Position numbers and translations under genes: made by a program
The notes under the pieces: model-generated
The model's database searches: none
Told to the model about the DNA's origin: nothing
What the model saw: only the letters and a program-made list of their open reading frames with translations
NCBI GenBank assembly: GCA_937877515.1
Contig: CALFIX010000065.1
Coordinates: 1 to 38,841, forward strand
Direction: 5' to 3'
Origin: an uncultured Treponema sp.
Lineage (GTDB): Bacteria; Spirochaetota; Spirochaetia; Treponematales; Treponemataceae
Length of the DNA: 38,841 nucleotides
Part shown: positions 15,161 through 22,387 of the stretch, one piece after another
How the letters are laid out: every line of letters starts with the position of its first letter
Position numbering within the stretch: position 1 is the first letter of the stretch

Positions 15161-16435
15161 TTAAATTCTTATGTCCATAATTGTAATATCATCAGGGATA
15201 AGCATTTCTCCAATGTATTTATTTACGGTCTTTGTAACCTCGTTAAAGAAGTCTTCTTCCGGCACAGTGTAAAGACGAGTAAAAAACTCAAAAGCACTCT
15301 GTTCTTCGTAACGTCTGCCATCAGGATTCTGCATATCCGTAAATCCGTCTGAATAAAAATCCAGGTGAATTCCGCGGCGTGCTTCCAGTGCCAAAAAAGA
15401 TCTTTCTTTTGAATTTTCAGTTTTTGAAAGTTGCTCTTTAATGGCTCCCATTCCAAATGGGGGAAGTTTTGGAACAATAGGAGCTGTTTTTACCGGGTTT
15501 CCTGTAGCTGGCTCTTGGTATGTTAAATAGCAAGTTGTATGGCCGCAGTTAAAAATATACATACGGTGGGTATGTACATTTATCCAGCAAAGGATGGCTG
15601 TAATAAAGTTTCCCGGAGGCACAACATTTGCTAAAAAATCATCCAGCATGGAAACAGTTTCCATTGCGGAACGCGGAAATTTTTTTAAGTACTTCAGAGT
15701 CTTAAAAAACGAGGGCACGGTCATTGTTAATAAAGAAGCTGCAACATTTTTTCCTGAAACATCAAAAACACCAACAATGCTTTCATTTTCGTTTACTTTA
15801 TGAGCAAGGTACATGTCGCCACCTAAAGTATTTGCCATGCGGTTCCAGACATTTACTTTGTAGGGTAAAGAGGCAAGTTCTTCTGCTGTAGCAAATTGTG
15901 CTGTTTGAATTTGAGAAGCTTTGTCTAAATCTTTTTCGCGAATGTCTGTCATGCGCGCCAGAAATTCATCTAAACGAACTATTCCAAAAAAGTTTCTTCC
16001 GTCAAAAACAGGAAAATACTCTATGCCATATTCATGGTTTATTTTTGAAACCTCAGGCAAAGCTTTTTCTATAAATTCATTTGCATAAATGATTGCTTCT
16101 ACGCGGGGAGTGTAATCTATAACGCTGCCGGAGGTCAGCCGCTTCCATGCCGAATCTGTAGCTTTTAAAACCGTACGCCGGTCTATAATGCCTACAACGT
16201 GGTCATATTCTTCTACAGGAAGGGCCTGTAAGTCGTCGTCCCTCTTAAACATTTCTACGACAACATCCATAGAACTTAAACTGCTTATAGGCTCTACATA
16301 TTTTGCAATGGAACCTACCTGCTTATAAGTAAACTGTTCGTTTAAGTAACTATTTTCTTTTTGTTCAGAAGCTGAAGAACCGGTAAAAAATAAGGTATCT
16401 ACGTTTTCACTTTCAAAGTCTTCATTTTCATCCAT
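15161..16435 (-). CDS. CBS-domain plus PP2C (SpoIIE/RsbU-type) serine/threonine phosphatase
   Basis: I start this at MDENEDFESEN (424 residues), which follows AGAGGAAAATGT; the longer frame to 16540 lacks a Shine-Dalgarno. An N-terminal pair of CBS repeats (about residues 40-180, with PVEEYDHVVGIIDRRTVLK and FPVFDGRNFFGIVRLDEFL) probably binds an adenine nucleotide or similar ligand. The C-terminal PP2C-like domain (about 215-424) has the metal-binding GGDMYLA and FDVSGKNVAASLLT, then DFYSDGFTDMQN and PDDITIMDI. Such phosphatases act on anti-sigma-factor antagonists or other phosphoproteins. No anti-sigma partner is in the window; the co-transcribed gene is a sodium symporter, which is unusual. 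Confidence 0.85.
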   Translation of the reverse strand: MDENEDFESENVDTLFFTGSSASEQKENSYLNEQFTYKQVGSIAKYVEPISSLSSMDVVVEMFKRDDDLQALPVEEYDHVVGIIDRRTVLKATDSAWKRLTSGSVIDYTPRVEAIIYANEFIEKALPEVSKINHEYGIEYFPVFDGRNFFGIVRLDEFLARMTDIREKDLDKASQIQTAQFATAEELASLPYKVNVWNRMANTLGGDMYLAHKVNENESIVGVFDVSGKNVAASLLTMTVPSFFKTLKYLKKFPRSAMETVSMLDDFLANVVPPGNFITAILCWINVHTHRMYIFNCGHTTCYLTYQEPATGNPVKTAPIVPKLPPFGMGAIKEQLSKTENSKERSFLALEARRGIHLDFYSDGFTDMQNPDGRRYEEQSAFEFFTRLYTVPEEDFFNEVTKTVNKYIGEMLIPDDITIMDIRI

Positions 16436-16478
16436 ACATTTTCCTCTTGTAAAACTTTTTGTAAAAATAAACGCCTGA

Positions 16479-16507
16479 ATTTTACACTGCTCAAAAAAAT
16501 ACTGCAA
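16479..16507 (-). promoter_or_regulatory. Sigma70-type promoter for the phosphatase-symporter operon
   Basis: On the minus strand TTGCAG (16507-16502) and TAAAAT (16484-16479) are separated by 17 nt, with a TG dinucleotide just before the -10. The leader would be about 37 nt and contains the Shine-Dalgarno. Confidence 0.55.
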
Positions 16508-16555
16508 ATTTTCACTACAAATATGTGTTTTTTTACACATAAGGGGCTTTTTATA

Positions 16556-16591
16556 TCAAAAAGAGGCACTTACAAACTTGTAAATGCCTCT
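16556..16591 (-). terminator. Intrinsic terminator after lysA
   Basis: Stem arms 16562-16575 and 16578-16591 pair AGAGGCA/TGCCTCT and TTACAA/TTGTAA with one mismatch. On the minus strand a T run follows (16561-16557). Confidence 0.8.
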
Positions 16592-16596
16592 CAAAT

Positions 16597-17865
16597 TTAA
16601 GCCTTAAAACTGTCTAGGCCACTAAAATCCAGTGTCGCAAAGTAGTCTTCAATTGTTTCCTGCCTGCGAATTTGCACTGTACTGCCATCTTCTCTGAGCA
16701 AAATCTCTCCCGCACGTAGTTTACCGTTATAATTAAAGCCCATTGCCCTGCCGTGTGCACCTGCGTCATGGATTATCAGAAGGTCTCCCATCTCTATTTT
16801 GGGAAGTTCCCTCTGAACTGCAAACTTATCACAGTTTTCGCAAAGGCTTCCTGTTACATCGTAAACATGATCCCGGGGAGCATTTTCCTTTCCGCTGACA
16901 GTAACCTCATGGTATGCCCCGTACATTCCAGGCCTCATTAAGTCTGCCATACTTGCATCTACACCAATGTATTCACGGTAAATATGCTTTTCGTGAATTG
17001 CCTTTGTAACAAGATAACCGTAAGGACCTGTTATTGGTCGGCCGCATTCAAAACAGATTTCCATGGGGTCTAAACCAGCAGGTACAATCTTCTGGTCATA
17101 AAGAGCCCTTATTCCTTTTGCAACATAGTCTAAATCTACTGCACTCTGACCAGGCTTATACGGAATGCCGATGCCGCCGCCTAAGTCTACAAACTCTATG
17201 TTTACGCCGCACTCTTTTTGAACCTCTAAAACTAAATCAAAAACTATGCGGGCCGTATCGATAAAAAATTCCGGATTAAGCTCGTTAGAGGCCACCATTG
17301 TATGAAGCCCAAAATGCTTTACGCCATACTTTTTACATAGCCTGTAGCCTTCAAACATCTGCTCTTTTGTAAGACCGTATTTTGCTTCTTCCGGCTTTCC
17401 GATTATGGAGTTTCCGCCTTCCTTTAGAGGACCCGGGTTATAGCGGAAGCAGACAGTATCCGGTAAAGAGCCGCCTAAAGCTTCTTTTGCAAAATCCACA
17501 TGAGTAATGTCGTCAAAGTTTATGATTGCACCAAGCTCTGAAGCTTTTACAAACTCTAAAGAGGGAGTGTCATTGCTTGTAAACATTATACGCTTACCTT
17601 TAATGCCACTTTTTTCGCATAAAATAAGTTCCGGCAAACTGGAACAGTCGCCGCCGCAGCCTTCACTTGCCAAAACTTTTAAAATGTAAGGATTAGGACA
17701 AGCTTTTACGGCAAAATACTCCGTAAACTTAGGAAAAATACTGAACGCTTTTTTAAAGTAGCGCATATTTTCACGAATAGTCTTTTCATCATAAAGATAA
17801 AAAGGTGTCGGATATTTTTGACTAAGAGAGACTAACTCTGAGTGGTTTAATGGAAAATTTTTCAT
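16597..17865 (-). CDS. lysA: Diaminopimelate decarboxylase (PLP-dependent)
   Basis: LysA decarboxylates meso-diaminopimelate to L-lysine in the cytoplasm. The fold type III PLP enzyme motifs are clear: YFAVKA with the PLP lysine K54, GGDCSSLPEL, the FVDLGGGIGIPY phosphate loop, FECGRPI, and GSLCENCDKF with the catalytic Cys of the partner subunit. The length (422) is normal. The usual HIGSQ segment reads LHTMVASN, a variant of the family that could alter substrate preference, so carboxynorspermidine or another diamino acid cannot be excluded. The start has no Shine-Dalgarno; instead a -10-like CATAAT lies 6 nt upstream. CYTH ends 19 nt upstream on the same strand, so read-through is also likely. 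Confidence 0.87.
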   Translation of the reverse strand: MKNFPLNHSELVSLSQKYPTPFYLYDEKTIRENMRYFKKAFSIFPKFTEYFAVKACPNPYILKVLASEGCGGDCSSLPELILCEKSGIKGKRIMFTSNDTPSLEFVKASELGAIINFDDITHVDFAKEALGGSLPDTVCFRYNPGPLKEGGNSIIGKPEEAKYGLTKEQMFEGYRLCKKYGVKHFGLHTMVASNELNPEFFIDTARIVFDLVLEVQKECGVNIEFVDLGGGIGIPYKPGQSAVDLDYVAKGIRALYDQKIVPAGLDPMEICFECGRPITGPYGYLVTKAIHEKHIYREYIGVDASMADLMRPGMYGAYHEVTVSGKENAPRDHVYDVTGSLCENCDKFAVQRELPKIEMGDLLIIHDAGAHGRAMGFNYNGKLRAGEILLREDGSTVQIRRQETIEDYFATLDFSGLDSFKA

Positions 17866-17871
17866 GAGTGC

Positions 17872-17900
17872 ATTATGTCATGTTTTAGACCTCTGCACAA
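17872..17900 (-). promoter_or_regulatory. Candidate promoter giving leaderless lysA mRNA
   Basis: Minus-strand TTGTGC (17900-17895), 17 nt, CATAAT (17877-17872), then 6 nt to the ATG at 17865. It lies over the last codons of the CYTH gene. The -10 is a 5/6 match and the -35 a 3/6 match. Confidence 0.4.
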
Positions 17901-18466
17901 GACAAAAGCATCTCTTTATAGTAACGATTTTCTATCTTATCCTTAGAAATGCCTGCCTTTTCTAAGAGAGACTCTAAGGCTTTTCGCACTGCTAAAACAG
18001 AGTCTTCATCAGAAAAAGGAGAAAGAATTTCTATTTCTAAAAAATATCCAAGAGGGGGTACCAGACACAATTCGTACGTAGCAGAAAGGACTTTTCCATT
18101 TACGCTGACAGCATTAATAAAGCACCAATCTTCTACTTCTTTATGCTTTGTTAAAGTTACCTCAAAGCCGGCATCTTTTAGAAAAGCTTCCAGAGGTTCA
18201 CTTTCACTTAAAATACACTCGTGTTCATCATTTACTTCTACAACTGTGCCATTTTGAATTCTTTTTTCCTTACGCTTGTACGTAAAAAGCAAGCTTGTTT
18301 TATTTGCACTTTTTACATTTTCTTTTCTAATTCTTATGCTTACTTTTCCGTTACCATAATAGGTATCATCTCGTACAACTTGTAAAGAAAACTTTGCAAT
18401 TTTATTAAGACGCTCTCGTAACTTTTCCGGTTCATCTACGTGAGCTTTTAGTTCTATCTCTGTCAT
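17885..18466 (-). CDS. CYTH-domain protein (class IV adenylate cyclase/thiamine-triphosphatase-like)
   Basis: The 193-residue protein opens with the defining ExExK motif (E3, E5, K7 in TEIELKAH). Alternating charged strands follow: DDTYYG, SIRIRKEN, LLFTYKRKEKRI, ELCLVPPLGYFLEIEIL and a closing RYYKEML. CYTH tunnels bind triphosphate groups; members include CyaB-type adenylyl cyclases, thiamine triphosphatases and inorganic triphosphatases. The activity here cannot be fixed by sequence alone. It is 19 nt upstream of lysA. The start codon lacks a Shine-Dalgarno and lies 6 nt after a TATACT hexamer. Confidence 0.82.
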   Translation of the reverse strand: MTEIELKAHVDEPEKLRERLNKIAKFSLQVVRDDTYYGNGKVSIRIRKENVKSANKTSLLFTYKRKEKRIQNGTVVEVNDEHECILSESEPLEAFLKDAGFEVTLTKHKEVEDWCFINAVSVNGKVLSATYELCLVPPLGYFLEIEILSPFSDEDSVLAVRKALESLLEKAGISKDKIENRYYKEMLLSCAEV

Positions 18467-18472
18467 AAAGAA

Positions 18473-18501
18473 AGTATAGCATCTTATAGTTTTTACAGCA
18501 A
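18473..18501 (-). promoter_or_regulatory. Candidate promoter giving leaderless CYTH mRNA
   Basis: Minus-strand TTGCTG (18501-18496), 17-nt spacer, TATACT (18478-18473), then 6 nt to the ATG at 18466. Confidence 0.5.
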
Positions 18502-18555
18502 ATCTTGTTTATGGACGAAACTGTAAATAGCTGAGCCATTTTTTTACATTAAACA

Positions 18556-18616
18556 AATGACAGCATTAAAATTGTGCGGTGGCAGAACCACACCATCAAC
18601 ATAAAATGCTGTCATT
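18556..18616. repeat. 61-bp inverted repeat with 12-bp perfect arms
   Basis: AATGACAGCATT (18556-18567) is the exact reverse complement of AATGCTGTCATT (18605-18616). The interior holds GGTGG and CCACACC, which may form a second stem. It ends 15 nt before dispersed element copy 2. Confidence 0.7.
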
Positions 18617-18630
18617 ATCTTCTTAAAACA

Positions 18631-18705
18631 CGGGCTTTCCGCACTTCGCTATTCGCTCATTGGTGCTGCCTGAAGACAGCCCCAACTAAAGGTGCTCCAA
18701 TCCCG
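18631..18705 (+). repeat. Dispersed structured intergenic element, copy 2
   Basis: The order is outer stem CGGG (18631-18634), CTTTCC, inner stem GCAC (18641-18644), variable centre, GTGC (18692-18695), TCCAAT, CCCG (18702-18705). The centre contains TTGG/CCAA and GCTG/CAGC arms (about 18660-18685). The outer stem is sequence-inverted relative to copy 1 but still paired. Confidence 0.75.
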
Positions 18706-18805
18706 CGTATGTGCCAAAAGCAAATAGATTTCGATACACCTAAACAGTGGACGATTTTCTTAAAAATCAGTATCTTATAGTAAATAAATTTTTTAGAGGC
18801 AGAAT

Positions 18806-20062
18806 ATGGCAAAGAAAAAGACACCTATGACGCTCCTTTGTGGATATCTTGGAGCAGGTAAAACTACACTTTTAAATCAGGTTTTAAATAATCAGCAGGG
18901 TTACAAGGTTGCCGTTATTGTAAACGATATTGGCGAAGTAAATGTAGACGCACGCCTCATTGCTGACGGAGCAAAAATTACAGACACTTCTAGCATTGTT
19001 CCTCTTACAAACGGCTGTATTTGCTGTACATTAAAGACAGACCTTGTCAGAAACATAGAAAACATAATTAAGAGCGGAAAGTACGACTACATCATGATTG
19101 AAGCAAGTGGTGTATGCGAACCTATGCCAATTGCACAGTCTCTTGAGCAGGTTGGTAACGGCGTTCTTGATAACGTTGTCGGTGTTGTAGATGCCGCCCG
19201 CCTTGTTGACGAATTTGCAGGCGGAGACTTACTTCTTAAAGAAGACAAGGGCGAAGAAGATATTGAAAGTCTTTTAGTCCAGCAGATTGAATTCTGTTCT
19301 ACACTCGTAATCAACAAAAAGGACCTTGTAAACGAAGAACAGTTTAAGAAGGTTAGAAAAGTAATTGAGGTTTTACACCCTGGAGTTAATATCATAGAAA
19401 CTGACCACGGAAAGGTTGACGTTGGTGAAGTTATGGGAACGGGAAGCTTTGACTTTGAAACAGTTTATGCTTCTGCCGGTTGGTGCAAGCACTTAGAAGA
19501 AGATGAAATTGACGATGATAATGATGAACACGAAGAGCATCATCACCACCATGACGAGCATGAAGAGCATCACGACGACGACGACGACGACGACGATGAT
19601 GACGAGCACGAGCATCACCACCACGAAGACGAACACGAAGGTCATGAGCATCATCATCACCACCACGAGCACAGACACGAAGGCGAAAGCGAAGATGAAT
19701 ACGGAATTGGAACATTTATTTACTACCGCCGTAAGCCTTTTGACCGTCAGAAGTTAGACAGTTTTGCAGACAAGTGGCCAAGAAACATTATCCGCTGCAA
19801 AGGGCTTATGTGGTTTAGCGATGAACCTGAAATGGCATGGGTATTCGAATCTTCTGGACGCCAGATTCAGGCAGGATACTCTGGTCAATGGATTGCAGCC
19901 GCTCCAGCTGGAGAACAGAAAAAGATTTTAGCAGCAAACCCTCAGATAAAAGATGAGTGGGACGAAAAAGTTGGCGACCGCATGATAAAGCTTTGCATCA
20001 TCGGACAGAAACTTGACAAAAAGGCAATAAGCGAAGCATTAGACAAATGTCTTGCTGACTAA
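18806..20062 (+). CDS. COG0523 (CobW/ZigA-like) metal-handling GTPase with His/Asp-rich loop
   Basis: The 418-residue G3E-family GTPase has Walker A GYLGAGKTT (residues 13-21), the diagnostic CxCC metal motif in NGCICCTLKTD, EASGVCEP (switch/Walker B region) and NKKDLV for guanine recognition. Between the GTPase and C-terminal CobW_C domain sits a ~70-residue insertion (about residues 228-300) made almost only of H, D and E. It contains 10 Asp in a row and several His runs, as in zinc or nickel/cobalt metallochaperones. The closing domain contains FIYYRRKPFDRQKLDSF. It probably delivers or buffers zinc or a related metal. AGAGG precedes the ATG. ffh begins 26 nt downstream, so co-transcription is likely although no functional link is known. 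Confidence 0.9.
   Translation: MAKKKTPMTLLCGYLGAGKTTLLNQVLNNQQGYKVAVIVNDIGEVNVDARLIADGAKITDTSSIVPLTNGCICCTLKTDLVRNIENIIKSGKYDYIMIEASGVCEPMPIAQSLEQVGNGVLDNVVGVVDAARLVDEFAGGDLLLKEDKGEEDIESLLVQQIEFCSTLVINKKDLVNEEQFKKVRKVIEVLHPGVNIIETDHGKVDVGEVMGTGSFDFETVYASAGWCKHLEEDEIDDDNDEHEEHHHHHDEHEEHHDDDDDDDDDDEHEHHHHEDEHEGHEHHHHHHEHRHEGESEDEYGIGTFIYYRRKPFDRQKLDSFADKWPRNIIRCKGLMWFSDEPEMAWVFESSGRQIQAGYSGQWIAAAPAGEQKKILAANPQIKDEWDEKVGDRMIKLCIIGQKLDKKAISEALDKCLAD
19574..19603 (+). repeat. Trinucleotide run encoding Asp10 in the COG0523 insertion
   Basis: Seven consecutive GAC codons are followed by GAT GAT GAC. Such a tract is prone to in-frame slippage, so the run length may vary between strains. Confidence 0.8.
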
Positions 20063-20088
20063 AAAAAATACAACACTCGGAGAAACAG

Positions 20089-21510
20089 ATGTTAGAGAAG
20101 ATAACAGGTACATTCAGCTCTATTATAAAAACCCTAAGTGGTAAAAGCACAATTACTGAAAAAAATATAGAAGAAACCGTTGAACAGATAAAAATGGCTC
20201 TTCTTGAAGCAGATGTTAATCTCCGTGTTGTACGCCGTTTTGTAAACAGCACAATAGAAGAAGCAAAGGGCGAAAAAGTTTTAAAAGCTGTAGATCCAGG
20301 TCAGCAGTTTGTTAAAATCATTCACGACAAACTGGTTAGCATGCTTGGTGACAAAAAAACAGATCTTTCGCTAAAAGGTCCTGACACACAAAGTGTCATT
20401 CTGCTTTTAGGCTTACAGGGTGCCGGTAAAACAACGGCTGCTCATAAGCTTGCCAACCGCTTAAAGAAGGACGGAAGAAAGCCTCTTTTAGTTGCCTGCG
20501 ACTTAGTACGACCTGCAGCTATGGAGCAGCTTTCTGTTCTCGGCGAAAAGATTGGTGTTTCTGTTTATAAAGAAGCTGAATCAAAAGATGCAGTTCGTGT
20601 TGCAAAGAACTCTATTGATTACGCAAAGAAAAACGGTCTGGACACAGTAATCATAGATACTGCCGGCCGCCTTCAAGTAGACAGCGAAATGATGGCAGAA
20701 CTCGTATCTGTAAAAAAAGCCGTTGAACCTATAGAAACAATTCTAGTTGCAGATGCAATGACAGGTCAGAACGCTGTAGACATTGCAAAAAGTTTTGACG
20801 AACAGCTTGGCTTAACGGGTGTCATCTTAACAAAGTTTGACTCAGATGCAAGAGGCGGTGCTGCCCTTTCTCTAAAGAGCATAACAAACAAACCTATTCT
20901 TTACATTGGCACTGGCGAAAAAACAGACGACTTTGAACCTTTCCATCCAGAACGCATTGCAGGTCGTATTCTTGGCATGGGTGACGTTGTTTCTCTTGTA
21001 GAAAAAGCTCAGGAGACCGTTGACCAGGAAACAGCCTTAAAGATGGCAAAAAAGCTTAAGAGTAACGAGTTTACACTTCAAGACATGCTGGAACAAATGC
21101 AAAGCGTTAAAAAAATGGGCAGCATGAGCCAGATTCTGGACATGATGCCCGGTCTTGCAGGACAAATAACTGATGAACAGCTTGCAAGTGCAGACTTAAA
21201 ACATCAAGAAGCAATTATCTTAAGCATGACATACAAAGAAAGATTGAATCACCTTATAATCGGTCCAAGCCGCAGAAAACGCATTGCAAAAGGAAGCGGC
21301 ACAAGCGTTCAGGAAGTAAACAAACTTATAAAGCAATTTGAAAAAACAAAGCTTACAATGAAAAAGCTTACAAGAAACCGTGGGACTCAGGCAAAAATGA
21401 TGAATGCACTCGGAGCACAGGGGTTAGGAGGATTCGACATGAACTCTCTTAGCGGAATGGACATGAGTGCCCTAAAAAATATGAAACTTCCAAAAGGTTT
21501 TAAATTCTAA
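20089..21510 (+). CDS. ffh: Signal recognition particle protein Ffh (SRP54)
   Basis: Ffh binds SRP RNA and nascent signal sequences and, with FtsY, targets proteins to the Sec translocon. The 473-residue protein has the N domain with ALLEADVN, the G domain with P-loop GLQGAGKTT (residues 108-116), DLVRPAAMEQL, DTAGRLQVD, TKFDSDARGG and a closing GTGEKTDDFEPFHP. The Met-rich M domain contains the RNA-binding segment GPSRRKRIAKGSGTSVQEVN. The C-terminal tail is rich in Met and Gly. CGGAG precedes the ATG. The TAA overlaps the stop of the convergent gene by 4 nt, leaving no terminator between them. Confidence 0.97.
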   Translation: MLEKITGTFSSIIKTLSGKSTITEKNIEETVEQIKMALLEADVNLRVVRRFVNSTIEEAKGEKVLKAVDPGQQFVKIIHDKLVSMLGDKKTDLSLKGPDTQSVILLLGLQGAGKTTAAHKLANRLKKDGRKPLLVACDLVRPAAMEQLSVLGEKIGVSVYKEAESKDAVRVAKNSIDYAKKNGLDTVIIDTAGRLQVDSEMMAELVSVKKAVEPIETILVADAMTGQNAVDIAKSFDEQLGLTGVILTKFDSDARGGAALSLKSITNKPILYIGTGEKTDDFEPFHPERIAGRILGMGDVVSLVEKAQETVDQETALKMAKKLKSNEFTLQDMLEQMQSVKKMGSMSQILDMMPGLAGQITDEQLASADLKHQEAIILSMTYKERLNHLIIGPSRRKRIAKGSGTSVQEVNKLIKQFEKTKLTMKKLTRNRGTQAKMMNALGAQGLGGFDMNSLSGMDMSALKNMKLPKGFKF

Positions 21511-22247
21511 TTTACAATCAGGAGAGAGGCTTTTTTACCATCTAAAGTATAGCATCTCTCTGGATTTGTCTCGTCAATAAAAGAAGTTATTCCCGTAAAA
21601 TACGCATATTCATACTTTCCTGGCGGAAGGGGAAGACTTAATTCGTAAAACCCAGGAGCAACTTCCTGCATTTTGTAAATCCAGCTGTCCCAGTTTGTAA
21701 AACTACCGCCAAGGCGTACTTCCTGCCCGGTCTTACCCATATAAACAAAGTGCACAAATCCATCATTCTGCATTTGCGTTATACTGGGAATTTCTCTTGA
21801 AGCGTCAAAATAGGAAAGCGTTATACGGGCTTCTCTATTATAAACTTTCCTTTCATTCATAGGGTCTGTAGTCCAAAGTCCGTCTATGACAATACGGTAT
21901 TCAAAACTCTGAACTTCATCAGGAAGATTTAAAATATAAAAGTAAAGGGAATCAGCCTCATTTAAATCATCATCTAGCAGAACTCTTTTTTTAAAAGAAT
22001 GAATAGTTCCGAAGTTTTCAAAGTCAAAAGAAATACCGATGTGCCGGGCATTTTTTTCTTGTGTAAAAACCACACAATTTCCTTTTAGATACGGGGCTTT
22101 TACCTCTGTAATTGTATTTGCAAGCTGAGCATAATCTAATTCTTCATCAGTTGGAATATAAGGAGCCTTTGCAGACAAAAAGAACAAAGCTGCAAAAGCA
22201 CAAAACAAAAGAGTAAGACACTGAGATTTAAAAACTTCCCTATTCAT
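21507..22247 (-). CDS. Secreted or membrane-anchored protein with CBM48-type (glycogen-binding-like) domain
   Basis: With the start at MNREVFKSQ the protein has 246 residues and a clear N-terminal hydrophobic signal/anchor (LTLLFCAFAALFFLSA). The longer GTG frame to 22298 would bury this segment. A first beta-rich part includes FEYRIVIDGLWTTDPMN, resembling an early-set fold. The C-terminal ~70 residues (VRLGGSFTNWDSWIYKMQEV, then PPGKYEYAYFTG and ETNPERC) are typical of the isoamylase N-terminal/AMPK glycogen-binding E-set (CBM48) family. No catalytic domain is attached. An envelope role is inferred; ligand and function are unknown. Neither start has a convincing Shine-Dalgarno. Confidence 0.7.
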   Translation of the reverse strand: MNREVFKSQCLTLLFCAFAALFFLSAKAPYIPTDEELDYAQLANTITEVKAPYLKGNCVVFTQEKNARHIGISFDFENFGTIHSFKKRVLLDDDLNEADSLYFYILNLPDEVQSFEYRIVIDGLWTTDPMNERKVYNREARITLSYFDASREIPSITQMQNDGFVHFVYMGKTGQEVRLGGSFTNWDSWIYKMQEVAPGFYELSLPLPPGKYEYAYFTGITSFIDETNPERCYTLDGKKASLLIVN

Positions 22248-22348
22248 AACTAAATTTTCGACAATTTCCCAATAAAGTGAAGTATTTTTTCTAATCACAA
22301 AAAATTTCTAAGAGCTAAACTCTACTTTATTTTTCTCCGATAACTATG

Positions 22349-22378
22349 TTGAAAGACTATAGGGTTGAGGGGTATAAT
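22349..22378 (+). promoter_or_regulatory. Promoter for flcA with almost no leader
   Basis: TTGAAA (22349-22354), 18-nt spacer, perfect TATAAT (22373-22378), then 9 nt to the ATG at 22388. The mRNA leader would be 2-4 nt. Confidence 0.6.
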
Positions 22379-22387
22379 TAGCACGCC

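Larger units (their letters stand above)
18502..18805. other. Divergent intergenic region between CYTH and the COG0523 gene
   Basis: No ORF is credible here. In order it holds a 61-bp inverted repeat (18556-18616), dispersed element copy 2 (18631-18705), and an AT-rich stretch with GATTTT/AAAATC arms (18753-18758 with 18763-18768) about 40 nt before the GTPase start. The last could be an operator, possibly metal-responsive given the gene, but I cannot match it to a known Zur or Fur box. Confidence 0.45.

Noticed and set aside
18753..18768. Zur-type operator upstream of the COG0523 gene
   Set aside because: The GATTTT/AAAATC arms are short, AT-rich and do not match a Zur or Fur consensus I know; noted only within the intergenic entry.
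19431..19757. Several alternative-frame ORFs over the His/Asp-rich region of the COG0523 gene
   Set aside because: They are low-complexity shadows of the CAC/GAC/GAT repeats in the real frame, with no start signals.
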